Assembly: GCA_005791855.1 (NCBI GenBank)
Contig: SXUH01000362.1
Coordinates: forward strand, 1-13,745
Direction of reading: 5' to 3'
Source of the DNA: Bdellovibrionales bacterium
Lineage (GTDB): Bacteria; Bdellovibrionota; Bacteriovoracia; Bacteriovoracales; Bacteriovoracaceae
Length of the DNA: 13,745 nucleotides
The notes beneath the pieces are model-generated. The model was not told the DNA's origin. It did not search any database and was given only the letters and a program-made list of their open reading frames with translations. Positions 1 through 6,385 of this stretch are shown piece by piece (position 1 is the first letter of the stretch; each line of letters starts with the position of its first letter). Position numbers and translations under genes: made by a program.

Positions 1-1
1 A

Positions 2-295
2 TTCTGGAGACTGGCCGCCTTATCAATTTACCGTTCAAAAAACCAGTGCGAGCACAAGAACAAAGACGGTACCCGCTGCCCGGAACGCAGGAACCTCCAG
101 TGGGACCATATCCAACCCTTCGCCATGGGAGGAAGCAGATCCGCAAACAACATCCGCATCCTCTGCGCCTCCCACAACCAGCGGCGAGGGATTCAGACCT
201 TCGGAGTAAGGACCTCGCGAAACGAAAACGGCCCGAGGATGGTTGGTCCTCGGGCCGGGGAAGTCGTGCGAGTTGTTGAGTCTAGAGGAGCTTGA
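2..295 (+). CDS. HNH endonuclease, C-terminal part (5' end outside window)
   Basis: The frame is open from the window edge, so the start lies upstream. The visible protein carries a zinc-knuckle pair (CEHKNKDGTRC), then the HNH core: WDHI (nt 101-112), PFAMGG, NNIRILC and SHNQRR. The ordered Asp-His, Asn and His residues with flanking CxxxC-like cysteines are typical of small HNH nucleases that cut DNA with one bound metal ion. The last ~30 residues, after the QRRGIQTFG segment, are low in family character and run through a perfect hairpin that looks like the terminator of the opposing gene. The original stop may therefore have been lost, for example by a frameshift near 200-210. The stop codon (293-295) directly abuts the stop codon of the convergent gene. 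The family call is firm. Whether the nuclease is intact cannot be judged from this fragment. Confidence 0.72.
   Translation, partial: FWRLAALSIYRSKNQCEHKNKDGTRCPERRNLQWDHIQPFAMGGSRSANNIRILCASHNQRRGIQTFGVRTSRNENGPRMVGPRAGEVVRVVESRGA
220..257 (-). terminator. Intrinsic terminator of the cysteine-repeat protein gene
   Basis: A perfect 11-bp stem (CGGCCCGAGGA at 229-239 with TCCTCGGGCCG at 247-257) encloses a 7-nt loop. Read on the minus strand, the stem is followed by GTTTTCGTTT, a usable U tract. No T run follows it on the plus strand, so it serves the minus-strand gene that ends at 296. It lies inside the 3' end of the opposing HNH reading frame. Confidence 0.8.
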
Positions 296-892
296 TTAGA
301 ACTGCTGGAAGCATCTGACGGTGGCGGTCGCCGTCTCCATCGAATCGCAGAGCTGGACGTGGGACTCGGAGAAGAAGCGGCCCACGATCGCCCTTCCGCA
401 CTCGAGCTTAGAGGCTTCGTTGTTGATCCGGGCGCAGGCCTTCGCGGCAGAGGACTGGACTCGTTTATTAGAGAAGATGCCCATGCAGGTAGTGGTGCCG
501 GAGGCGCTCTCCATCCCGTCGCAGAAGCTCAGGGCGGCGGGGACGTAGAAGCTGTCGCGGGCGTTCTGCACGCAGCGGATGGCTTCGTAGTCGTCGCGGA
601 TCCGGGCGCAGACGTCGGCGGCGGAAGACTCGAGGCTGCGGTTGGCGAGGTTCACCAGGCAGTAGACCGTCGGGGCGGCGTCGTCGAGCTGGTCGCAGAA
701 GTTCAGCGAGGTGCGGTCGAACTGGTTCCGGTCGAGGAGCTGGTAGCACTCGAGCTTCAGGTTGTCGTCGTTGATCCGGTCACAGACCCGTTCTTCGGAT
801 CGCAGGACTTCGGCGATGGTGGACTTCGTCGCGGCGGTGGCGGTGACGGTCGCGGTGAGGGTGATCGAGGCGAGGAAGATGGCAAGTTTCAT
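296..892 (-). CDS. Secreted cysteine-periodic repeat protein (six 29-residue units)
   Basis: This 198-residue protein starts at the ATG at 892-890, with GGGAG about 7 nt upstream. A longer in-frame extension to 1093 lacks a good start signal and would bury the signal peptide. Residues 1-21 form a signal peptide (MKLAIFLASI, then a Thr/Ala-rich stretch ending in AA). The mature part has twelve cysteines at 37/49, 66/78, 95/107, 124/136, 153/165 and 182/194. That is a C-X11-C pair repeated six times with an exact 29-residue period and no insertions. Units alternate between a 'CxRIxxx..C' type and an 'FCDxMExA..C' type. Export and regular pairing suggest disulfide-stapled helical hairpins in the periplasm or outside the cell. 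No enzyme motif is visible. I recall similar cysteine-repeat proteins in Bdellovibrio-like bacteria but cannot name a characterised one. ppiC lies 76 nt upstream on the same strand, and a terminator follows at 257-220. Confidence 0.85.
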   Translation of the reverse strand: MKLAIFLASITLTATVTATAATKSTIAEVLRSEERVCDRINDDNLKLECYQLLDRNQFDRTSLNFCDQLDDAAPTVYCLVNLANRSLESSAADVCARIRDDYEAIRCVQNARDSFYVPAALSFCDGMESASGTTTCMGIFSNKRVQSSAAKACARINNEASKLECGRAIVGRFFSESHVQLCDSMETATATVRCFQQF

Positions 893-968
893 AGTTTGCT
901 CCCGGGTGGTGAAAAGTCGGGAGGATAATGTCAGAGCGCGGAGAAAATGGGAAGTGGGATTGTAAGCT

Positions 969-1244
969 CTACAGGAGACGTTTGATGAGGTGGTAGCCGA
1001 ACTGCGTGCGCACCACGCCGGAGACCTGGTCCTTCTCCAGTGCGAGGAGCGCCTTCTCGAACGCCGGAACCATGCGACCTTTAGGAAACTCACCTAAGTC
1101 TCCACCGTGCTTGCTCGACGGGCAAAGCGAAAAGTCCCGGGCGAGGCTCTCAAACGATTCCCCCCGGCCAAGCTTCGCACGGAGGTCCTTGGCTTCGTAC
1201 TCATGGGACACGAGGATGTGCTTTGCTCTTAGTAATTCGGTCAT
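969..1244 (-). CDS. ppiC: Parvulin-type peptidyl-prolyl cis-trans isomerase
   Basis: This 91-residue single-domain parvulin is close in length and sequence to E. coli PpiC (93 residues). It catalyses cis/trans isomerisation of Xaa-Pro bonds. The visible family blocks are AKHILV (7-12, with His9), the FSLCPSSKHGGDLGEF segment (Cys41), GRMVPAFEKAL (Met58, Phe62) and VVRTQFGYHLIK (His85). These supply the usual His/Cys/Met/Phe/His active-site shell. It has no signal peptide or membrane anchor, so it should be cytoplasmic, unlike SurA or PpiD. The start at 1244 fits the family N-terminus exactly, although no clear Shine-Dalgarno precedes it. It could be co-transcribed with the downstream cysteine-repeat gene. 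A folding role for that exported protein would need export of the enzyme, so direct cooperation is not implied. Confidence 0.93.
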   Translation of the reverse strand: MTELLRAKHILVSHEYEAKDLRAKLGRGESFESLARDFSLCPSSKHGGDLGEFPKGRMVPAFEKALLALEKDQVSGVVRTQFGYHLIKRLL

Positions 1245-1431
1245 GTTCTACGGGAAACCTGTTAGGAGTTCAATCTTATCCGTAGGTCCAGCTTAAGATC
1301 TCCCTGTCTTCGAAGGAACGGGGAATAAATTGCTTTTCCTTACATTTGCAAAGGTCTCAATCGGGCCCAGGGCTTTCAGTAACTTACATAGTATAAAAAC
1401 TACTCACTTGGACCCGGAACCAGGAAAACGA

Positions 1432-1460
1432 TTGAAATACATGAATCTTTTGAGGATAAC
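1432..1460 (+). promoter_or_regulatory. Sigma70-type promoter for the small secreted protein at 1485
   Basis: TTGAAA (1432-1437; 5 of 6 to TTGACA) is separated by exactly 17 nt from GATAAC (1455-1460; 4 of 6 to TATAAT). Transcription would start near 1467, leaving a short leader that contains AAGGAG (1474-1479) ahead of the ATG at 1485. The rest of the 240-nt spacer between 1244 and 1485 shows no other clear signal. Confidence 0.5.
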
Positions 1461-1484
1461 CCTTCCAACGGAAAAGGAGACCTT

Positions 1485-1814
1485 ATGAAATTCTTCGCTG
1501 CTCTAGTTATCGCTCTCAGCACCTCGGCCTTTGCTCAGGACCCGAACAAGGACCTGGCCGACTTCTTCAAGATCATCACCCATCCCCAGACCGAAGGTTG
1601 CGTCCGGGCCTTCACCGATCTCCGCCTCTCCGACATCGCCGTCAAGAGAGATACCTCTGGCCCGGTTTCGAAGTTCTACGTCATGGGTCGCAAGGCCGCT
1701 CCGGGCTTCACCGCGAGAAGCGAAGCCGTCGTCATGGAGCTCGCCGGAGTTAAGACCAGAACCGCTTCCCTCGCGCTCACGTCCTTCACCTGCCGCCTCG
1801 GTAAAATGCAATAA
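1485..1814 (+). CDS. Small secreted protein of unknown function (109 aa)
   Basis: The start at 1485 is backed by AAGGAG five nt upstream. Residues 1-18 form a signal peptide (MKFFAALVIALSTSAFA), with a predicted type I cleavage after Ala17. The mature protein is about 92 residues, with two cysteines (Cys39 and Cys103) that could form one disulfide. Several predicted beta stretches are visible (KFYVMGRKAA, SEAVVMELAG, SLALTSFTCRLG). I recognise no named family. The general layout resembles the next plus-strand gene (signal peptide, about 90-115 mature residues, two cysteines), but the sequences are not obviously related. It appears to be monocistronic, with a promoter at 1432-1460 and a terminator at 1824-1855. 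It is probably periplasmic or released. Confidence 0.75.
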   Translation: MKFFAALVIALSTSAFAQDPNKDLADFFKIITHPQTEGCVRAFTDLRLSDIAVKRDTSGPVSKFYVMGRKAAPGFTARSEAVVMELAGVKTRTASLALTSFTCRLGKMQ

Positions 1815-1823
1815 TCCTTCTCT

Positions 1824-1855
1824 GCCGCTGGCCCACCCGGTGCCGGCGGCGTTTT
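1824..1855 (+). terminator. Intrinsic terminator after the 1485-1814 gene
   Basis: The stem GCCGCTGGC (1824-1832) pairs with GCCGGCGGC (1842-1850), 9 bp with one G-U pair. The loop is 9 nt, followed by GTTTTCTGT. It lies 10 nt past the stop codon, so the following gene at 1972 needs its own promoter. Confidence 0.8.
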
Positions 1856-1971
1856 CTGTCGAATCTTTCACCACTTGTCCACCCATCCGACTCCCAAACC
1901 TCTAGGGTTTCGACCCAGGCCTGGCACCGGGTGTGCATTTTCCTCCTTGAATCCTAACTCACGGAGAAACT

Positions 1972-2376
1972 ATGAAAGTGACCACCGTCGCCGCCGCCCT
2001 CACCGTCTTCGCGTCCATCCCGGCCTTCGCCAATTACCAGATCTACTGGACGATCATGGACTCGAACCAACTCTCCAAAGCGACGTTCAACAAGTCCGAT
2101 GCCCGGACGGTGACCCGGGACCTGAAGACCCTCCTGGGCCAGCTCGAGTGCTCCCGCTCCCACATCATCCAGGACTTCGACGGGAACACCGTCGGCTTCG
2201 ACGTCATCGCCACCTGCTCCCGGCAGTACACCTTTGGCCTGTCCGGCATCAGTCCCCTCACGGCCCTGGGCTCGCCGACGTACTCCATCAACGGGAACCA
2301 CCACTTCAAGATCCGCGACGGCCGGGCCGTCTACTCCAGGGACGGCGTGCAGGTGACTCCGGACAACATCCGCTAG
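1972..2376 (+). CDS. Small secreted protein of unknown function (134 aa)
   Basis: The ATG at 1972 follows ACGGAGAAACT, a plausible Shine-Dalgarno. Residues 1-20 are a clear signal peptide (MKVTTVAAAL, then a hydrophobic run ending IPAFA) with cleavage before Asn21. The mature part of about 114 residues has two cysteines (Cys60 and Cys82), which probably pair. It has alternating polar and hydrophobic beta-like segments (NYQIYWTIMD, TVGFDVIATC, HHFKIRDGRAVYSRDG). No family is recognised. It sits between a terminator (1824-1855) and a convergent gene whose stop lies 10 nt away. No clear hairpin terminator is present at its 3' end, so the two convergent transcripts may overlap. No strong -35/-10 pair was found in the 120 nt upstream. 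Confidence 0.75.
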   Translation: MKVTTVAAALTVFASIPAFANYQIYWTIMDSNQLSKATFNKSDARTVTRDLKTLLGQLECSRSHIIQDFDGNTVGFDVIATCSRQYTFGLSGISPLTALGSPTYSINGNHHFKIRDGRAVYSRDGVQVTPDNIR

Positions 2377-2386
2377 CGGCGGTCCC

Positions 2387-3412
2387 TTACTTGATTCCCC
2401 AGGTGTCGAAGATCCTGCTCTTCCGGAAGTAGTCCCGGTAGGCGCAGGCGCGGTCGTTGTAGTCCGCGTCCATCACCTCGGAGGTCAGCACTTCGGACTC
2501 CGGGCCCCCGGCGACCTGGGAGGTGAACTTCAGTCCCTCGCAGTACTGGCCTAGGTTCGACGAACCGAAGTCCGGGACTCCCAGGAGGAGGAAGCACATC
2601 TCGGTGCGGGCGTAGCGGAAGGACGCCGCCACGGTCTTCTTGCTGGCCTCTTCTTCCTGGATGAGCTTCCGCAGGATGCGTTCGATGTTGTCCCCGAAGA
2701 TCTCGAGGAAGGAGTTCAGGTTCTTGATGGTGTAGGGCTTGGCCCGGCCGATGTCCCGGCGCACGCCGGAGAGGCCGTCGCTCCCGCTGGCGCGGGTGAG
2801 GGTGTCGTTGAACCGGTTGGCGGCGAGGAGCTGGGCGACGAGGGCCTGGTCGTCCGGCGTGCTGTTCTCGATGAGGGTGAGGATGGTGAGCCGGAGGATC
2901 ATGTCGAGCCGAGTTTCGATGACCACGGTCCCGAACTTCAGCTGGGCGAGCTCGTAGACCTCCTCCACCGGCGTGGCGAGTTCCTTGGTCGCGACGGCCG
3001 CGACGACCTTGGTGTGGATCTTCTTGAGCTTGTCGAGGGTGTCGGCGTAGACCTTCGTGAAGGCGAGGTCGTCGGCCTTCGGCGGGTTCTTCTCGAGGAA
3101 GAGGATGATGTTGTTCAGGGCCGTCATCGGAGAGATCTTCCAGCGGTTGAAGCTCGGGTCGAAGGCGCCGGTGATGGTCTGGAGCGTGTCCGGCTGGATG
3201 ATCTGGGCGAGCTCGCGCTTCACCCGGGCGTTGGCCTTCAGCACCCACTCGTTGAACTTCGTGGTGACCTTCTCGAGGTCGACCGTGAAGCCCGCGGGCT
3301 TCTTCCAGGTTTCGAGGGTGAGGTAGGTCCCTTCCGGGCTTCGGATCGAGTCGTCGTCCGGCACGTCGATGAGGAAGAAGGGCGCGTACCCGGCGCGGAG
3401 GACGTCGTACAT
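2387..3412 (-). CDS. C-terminal part of a large secreted protein, separated by an in-frame TAA
   Basis: This reading frame encodes 341 residues from the ATG at 3412. It has no signal peptide. It begins MYDVLRAGYAPFFLIDVPDDD, which reads like the interior of a protein. It lies in the same frame as the gene that ends at 3446: reading through that TAA gives an 11-residue Gly/Pro-rich link (SPGGGEAHEGP) with the local GC-rich codon style and then this segment. The body is mostly predicted helix with conserved-looking FNRWKISPMTALNNIILFLEKN and YTIKNLNSFLEIFGDN stretches, and three cysteines near the end. GAGGGG lies a few nt before the ATG, so separate translation is possible. My preferred reading is that this is the second half of one secreted protein. 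The alternative is two translationally coupled cistrons. Function unknown. Confidence 0.7.
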   Translation of the reverse strand: MYDVLRAGYAPFFLIDVPDDDSIRSPEGTYLTLETWKKPAGFTVDLEKVTTKFNEWVLKANARVKRELAQIIQPDTLQTITGAFDPSFNRWKISPMTALNNIILFLEKNPPKADDLAFTKVYADTLDKLKKIHTKVVAAVATKELATPVEEVYELAQLKFGTVVIETRLDMILRLTILTLIENSTPDDQALVAQLLAANRFNDTLTRASGSDGLSGVRRDIGRAKPYTIKNLNSFLEIFGDNIERILRKLIQEEEASKKTVAASFRYARTEMCFLLLGVPDFGSSNLGQYCEGLKFTSQVAGGPESEVLTSEVMDADYNDRACAYRDYFRKSRIFDTWGIK

Positions 3413-3445
3413 CGGCCCCTCGTGGGCTTCGCCGCCCCCGGGCGA

Positions 3446-4555
3446 TTAGGAGTTCGCCGAGGTCAGGGCACCCACGATGTTCCGGATGATGTCCCAGCGG
3501 TCCTCGTCGGTGTTGCTCGGGTTGTTGTAGAGTTCCTTGCTCTCCTCCAGGAGGGAGTTCCCGCGGTTCTCATTCTTCCGCACGGAGAGCTCTCGCTCGA
3601 GGACGCGGTTGCGGCGATCGGAGTCCGCGGTGGTGGCGAGCTTCGCTCCGTTCCGGAGCTTGTTGAGCCAGTCGATGAGGGCCGGGACCTCCCGGTCGTT
3701 GATCTTCACGGCGGAGGAGAGGCCCGGGCCGGGCCTTAAGTTCGCGAGGGTCGACTTGTAGTTCAGGAAGGCTTCGGCGTCCTTCATCTGGCACCAGCGG
3801 TCCGACATGGTCTCCAGCGCGCACTTGTAGGCCTCCGAGGCGGTGGTGAGGTCGGCGACCTTCCGGATTTCTTTGGCGTTCTTCAGCCTGCGGATCCCTT
3901 CGATGGTCTCGCCCATGAAGGTCGAGCCGGCGGTGAGGCCGATGCCGATGGCCGGGTTCACCACGGTTGCCGCGGAACCGATGGCGGTGACGATGGCGGT
4001 GGCCTTGTTGAGGATGCCCGGGTTCTTCGCCAGGCACTTCTGGTTCCCGGTGATCTGGGAGAAGCTCGAGTTGGCGATCTGGACGATGTTGGTCATCGCC
4101 TGGGCCTTGTCGGGCCCGGTGAGCTCCTTCAGGCTCTTGTCCCGACCCACGATGGCCGCCCGGTTGAGCTGCAGAGACCGGAGCTGGAAGTTGATCTCGC
4201 TGATGCTCGTCGGGTCCGTGGTCTGCGTGAGGTGGATCAGGAGTTCCTGCTCCTGGGAATTGTATTCGGCGATCTTGAGCTTGGATTCGTTCAGGTTCTG
4301 CATGTCCGAGAGCTGCTTGCTCAGGAGTCCCAGCTGGGTCACGGCCCCGCTCAGGCTCTTGCAGTCCGGATCCTGGCTGAAGTTCTTCAGCACGTCGATG
4401 AGCGCGTTGGAGTCGGCGAGGGCCCCCTTGGTCCAGTCACTCTGTGTCCGGCAGTTGGCCGCGAAGTAACTCAAGAGGGTGCTGCCGGGGGTGTCCTCGG
4501 CGAAAAGGGGAGAACTGATCGATAGGATCGTAGAGAGCAAAATTATTTTTTTCAT
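3446..4555 (-). CDS. N-terminal, signal-peptide part of a large secreted protein of unknown function
   Basis: This part has 369 residues. Residues 1-19 are a signal peptide (MKKIILLSTI, then a Ser-rich run ending LFA) with cleavage before Glu20. The mature start holds FAANCRTQSDWTKGAL, then paired cysteines (Cys35, Cys65) and a long helical, probably coiled-coil region at about 70-170 (KQLSDMQNLNESKLKIAEYN). Residues 185-218 form a Gly/Ala/Val-rich hydrophobic stretch (KATAIVTAIGSAATVVNPAI) able to pack in or near a membrane. The end is polar (NTDEDRWDIIRNIVGALTS). No Shine-Dalgarno is seen before the ATG. A weak promoter lies at 4609-4636. I associate this architecture with large unknown secreted proteins of Bdellovibrio-like bacteria, but cannot name a characterised member. 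It ends at a TAA (3448-3446) that is in frame with the next segment. Confidence 0.75.
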   Translation of the reverse strand: MKKIILLSTILSISSPLFAEDTPGSTLLSYFAANCRTQSDWTKGALADSNALIDVLKNFSQDPDCKSLSGAVTQLGLLSKQLSDMQNLNESKLKIAEYNSQEQELLIHLTQTTDPTSISEINFQLRSLQLNRAAIVGRDKSLKELTGPDKAQAMTNIVQIANSSFSQITGNQKCLAKNPGILNKATAIVTAIGSAATVVNPAIGIGLTAGSTFMGETIEGIRRLKNAKEIRKVADLTTASEAYKCALETMSDRWCQMKDAEAFLNYKSTLANLRPGPGLSSAVKINDREVPALIDWLNKLRNGAKLATTADSDRRNRVLERELSVRKNENRGNSLLEESKELYNNPSNTDEDRWDIIRNIVGALTSANS

Positions 4556-4608
4556 GGGAGGGGTGTAGCACGAGGCGTTAGATTGATTAAGAACTTTTAA
4601 GGTATGTG

Positions 4609-4636
4609 ATAATAATTACTTATCTTAATAATTTAA
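4609..4636 (-). promoter_or_regulatory. Possible promoter for the large secreted protein gene
   Basis: On the minus strand TTAAAT (4636-4631) and TATTAT (4614-4609) are 16 nt apart, in an AT-rich 100-nt gap between the antiporter stop and the ATG at 4555. The -10 matches 5 of 6 positions, but the -35 is poor. The gap has no strong hairpin, so readthrough from the antiporter operon is also possible. Confidence 0.35.
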
Positions 4637-4654
4637 CAGCTTATGCAGGATAGC

Positions 4655-6373
4655 TTAATCCAAGACTTCCCGGCGCTCCTTCAGTGAGCGGGTAAATTCG
4701 AATGCGAAATTCCGGTCGTCACCGCTTTCGATCCTCTCCAGGACATCGGCTATGGCCTTCGCTCCCAGGAGGCGAGGAAGGCACACGTAGTCCGCCCCGT
4801 TTTGATAGAGGACCTCCGCACCGCTCGAGGTCTCCGCGGTCAGAAGGATCTTCGCCCTCGGCGCGAGCTCCTTGACCGTGCGGAGGAGCTTCAGGTTCGA
4901 GGTCCCGCGGAGGACGCTATCCGGGATGGTCGAGATCACCACGCGGGCGTCGGCGAGCTCCAGGTGCCCGAGGGTGTCGCTGTGGCCGATGTCCGCGTAG
5001 TGGACGGCGAGGCCCTTCGCCTTGAGCTTCCCGATGGTCTCCGGGTTGATGTCCACCACCAGGATCTCCGAGAGCCCCGGGGCCCCGGGCCGCCGTTCGA
5101 TCTCGTGGAGGAGCGAGCTCGCCTCCCGGTAGAAGCCGAGGAAGACGATCTTCGCCCCGCTCTCCTTGGACCCGCCGGAGGCGTCTTCGAAGTCGATCCG
5201 GTCCCGCAGCCCGAGCTTCTCCAGGAGCGGGTTCAGGCCCCGGTAGATCTGGTGCGAGCGCGGGATGAGGAGCGAGGAGAGGAGGGCCGTGAACACTAGC
5301 GCGATGATGAACGCGGAGAGGAGGTCGCTCGAGATGTGCCCGTAGGAAACGCCCAGGGAGAGGATCACCAGGGAAAACTCGGAGACCTGGCTCAGGTTAA
5401 TTCCGGGGACGAGGCTCCCGCGGTTCCCGTGCTTCATCAGGTAGAGCACCGGGTAGACGGTGAGGACTCGAGAGATGAGGGTGAAGCCCACGATGGCCAG
5501 AGACATCCGGAGGACCTCCGCCGTCGGCACCGGGATCTGGAGGCCCAGGGCCACGAAGAAGAGGGTGACGAAGAAGTCCCGGAGGCTCGAGATCTTCACC
5601 GCGATCTGGACGTGGTAGGGGAAGGAGGCGATGGACACCCCCGCGATCAGGGCACCCATCTCCAGCGAGAGGCCCAGGAAGCTCGCGACCCCCGCGATGA
5701 GAAAGCACCAGCCCATGGCCACGATGAGGGTCAGCTCCGCCTGGACGGCGATCTTCTTGAACACGTAGGGGAGGAAGTACTTCGCGAGGACGGCCGCCAC
5801 GCCGACCAGGAGCCCGGCCCGGAGGAGGGAGAGGAGCAGAAGACCCAGGTGGAAGTTCGACAGGTTCGGCTGGGCCGCGAGGAAGGCGATCGCCCACACG
5901 TCCTGGAGCACGAGGATCCCGAGGGTGATCCGGGAGGAGAGGGTGTCGAGCTCCATCCGCTCCGAGAGGAGCTTGACCACGATGAGGGTGGAGGACAGGG
6001 ACGCCGCCACGGCGAGGTAGACGGGGGTGAAGCGGCCGCCGAAGCCGAGGAGGGAGAAGACGCCGAAGCTCAGGGCGCAGCACCCGAGGAACTGGGTCAC
6101 CCCGTTGACGAAGACCGCCTTCCCCGCCGTCAGGAGCTTGCGCACGTCGATCTCCATGCCGAGGATGTACATCAGGAAGACCAGGCCGATCTCCGCGAGG
6201 ATGGTGATGGTCTCCTGGCTCTCGATGACCCCGAAGCCGAGGTGGGGCCCGAGGGCCACGCCGGCGACGAGGTAGCCCAGGAGCAGCGGGAGCCGGAGCT
6301 TGTAGACGGAGAACCCGAGCGCCCCCGCGCTGGTCACGGCGATGCCGACGTCTCTGAGGAAGTTCGAAGCCAC
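4655..6373 (-). CDS. CPA2-family monovalent cation/proton antiporter with RCK-like C-terminal domain
   Basis: This 572-residue membrane protein exchanges monovalent cations (K+ or Na+) for protons across the inner membrane. About twelve hydrophobic segments fill residues 1-372. They carry CPA2 landmarks: LGYLVAGVALGP (32-43), LGMEIDVRKLL (71-81), SLSSTLIVVKLLSE (125-138), the VLQDVWAI block with Gln157-Asp158, and INLSQVSEFSLVI (325-337). After a short linker (373-407) comes a cytoplasmic TrkA-N/RCK-like domain, as in KefB, KefC and YbaL. Its first loop reads LGFYREAS, not the GxGxxG of NAD-binding RCK domains, so nucleotide binding may be altered or lost. Later blocks (ILVVDINPE, VHYADIGHSDTL, DARVVISTIPD) keep the Rossmann pattern. 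The start is GTG, 12 nt after the stop of the PhyH-like gene, so the two form an operon. Ion choice cannot be read from sequence. Confidence 0.92.
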   Translation of the reverse strand: MASNFLRDVGIAVTSAGALGFSVYKLRLPLLLGYLVAGVALGPHLGFGVIESQETITILAEIGLVFLMYILGMEIDVRKLLTAGKAVFVNGVTQFLGCCALSFGVFSLLGFGGRFTPVYLAVAASLSSTLIVVKLLSERMELDTLSSRITLGILVLQDVWAIAFLAAQPNLSNFHLGLLLLSLLRAGLLVGVAAVLAKYFLPYVFKKIAVQAELTLIVAMGWCFLIAGVASFLGLSLEMGALIAGVSIASFPYHVQIAVKISSLRDFFVTLFFVALGLQIPVPTAEVLRMSLAIVGFTLISRVLTVYPVLYLMKHGNRGSLVPGINLSQVSEFSLVILSLGVSYGHISSDLLSAFIIALVFTALLSSLLIPRSHQIYRGLNPLLEKLGLRDRIDFEDASGGSKESGAKIVFLGFYREASSLLHEIERRPGAPGLSEILVVDINPETIGKLKAKGLAVHYADIGHSDTLGHLELADARVVISTIPDSVLRGTSNLKLLRTVKELAPRAKILLTAETSSGAEVLYQNGADYVCLPRLLGAKAIADVLERIESGDDRNFAFEFTRSLKERREVLD

Positions 6374-6385
6374 CCGCGGCCCCGG

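Noticed and set aside
893..1093. N-terminal extension of the cysteine-repeat protein up to 1093
   Set aside because: It would bury a clear signal peptide, is Arg/Ser-rich noise, overlaps ppiC, and the ATG at 892 has its own ribosome site.
1441..1488. A 15-codon upstream frame (MNLLRITLPTEKETL) whose TGA overlaps the ATG of the 1485 gene
   Set aside because: It has no ribosome site, and the best promoter's -10 box (1455-1460) lies inside it, so the transcript would start after its ATG.
2369..2378. A 10-bp palindrome CCGCTAGCGG at the convergent gene ends, considered as a terminator
   Set aside because: It has no loop and no U tract on either strand.
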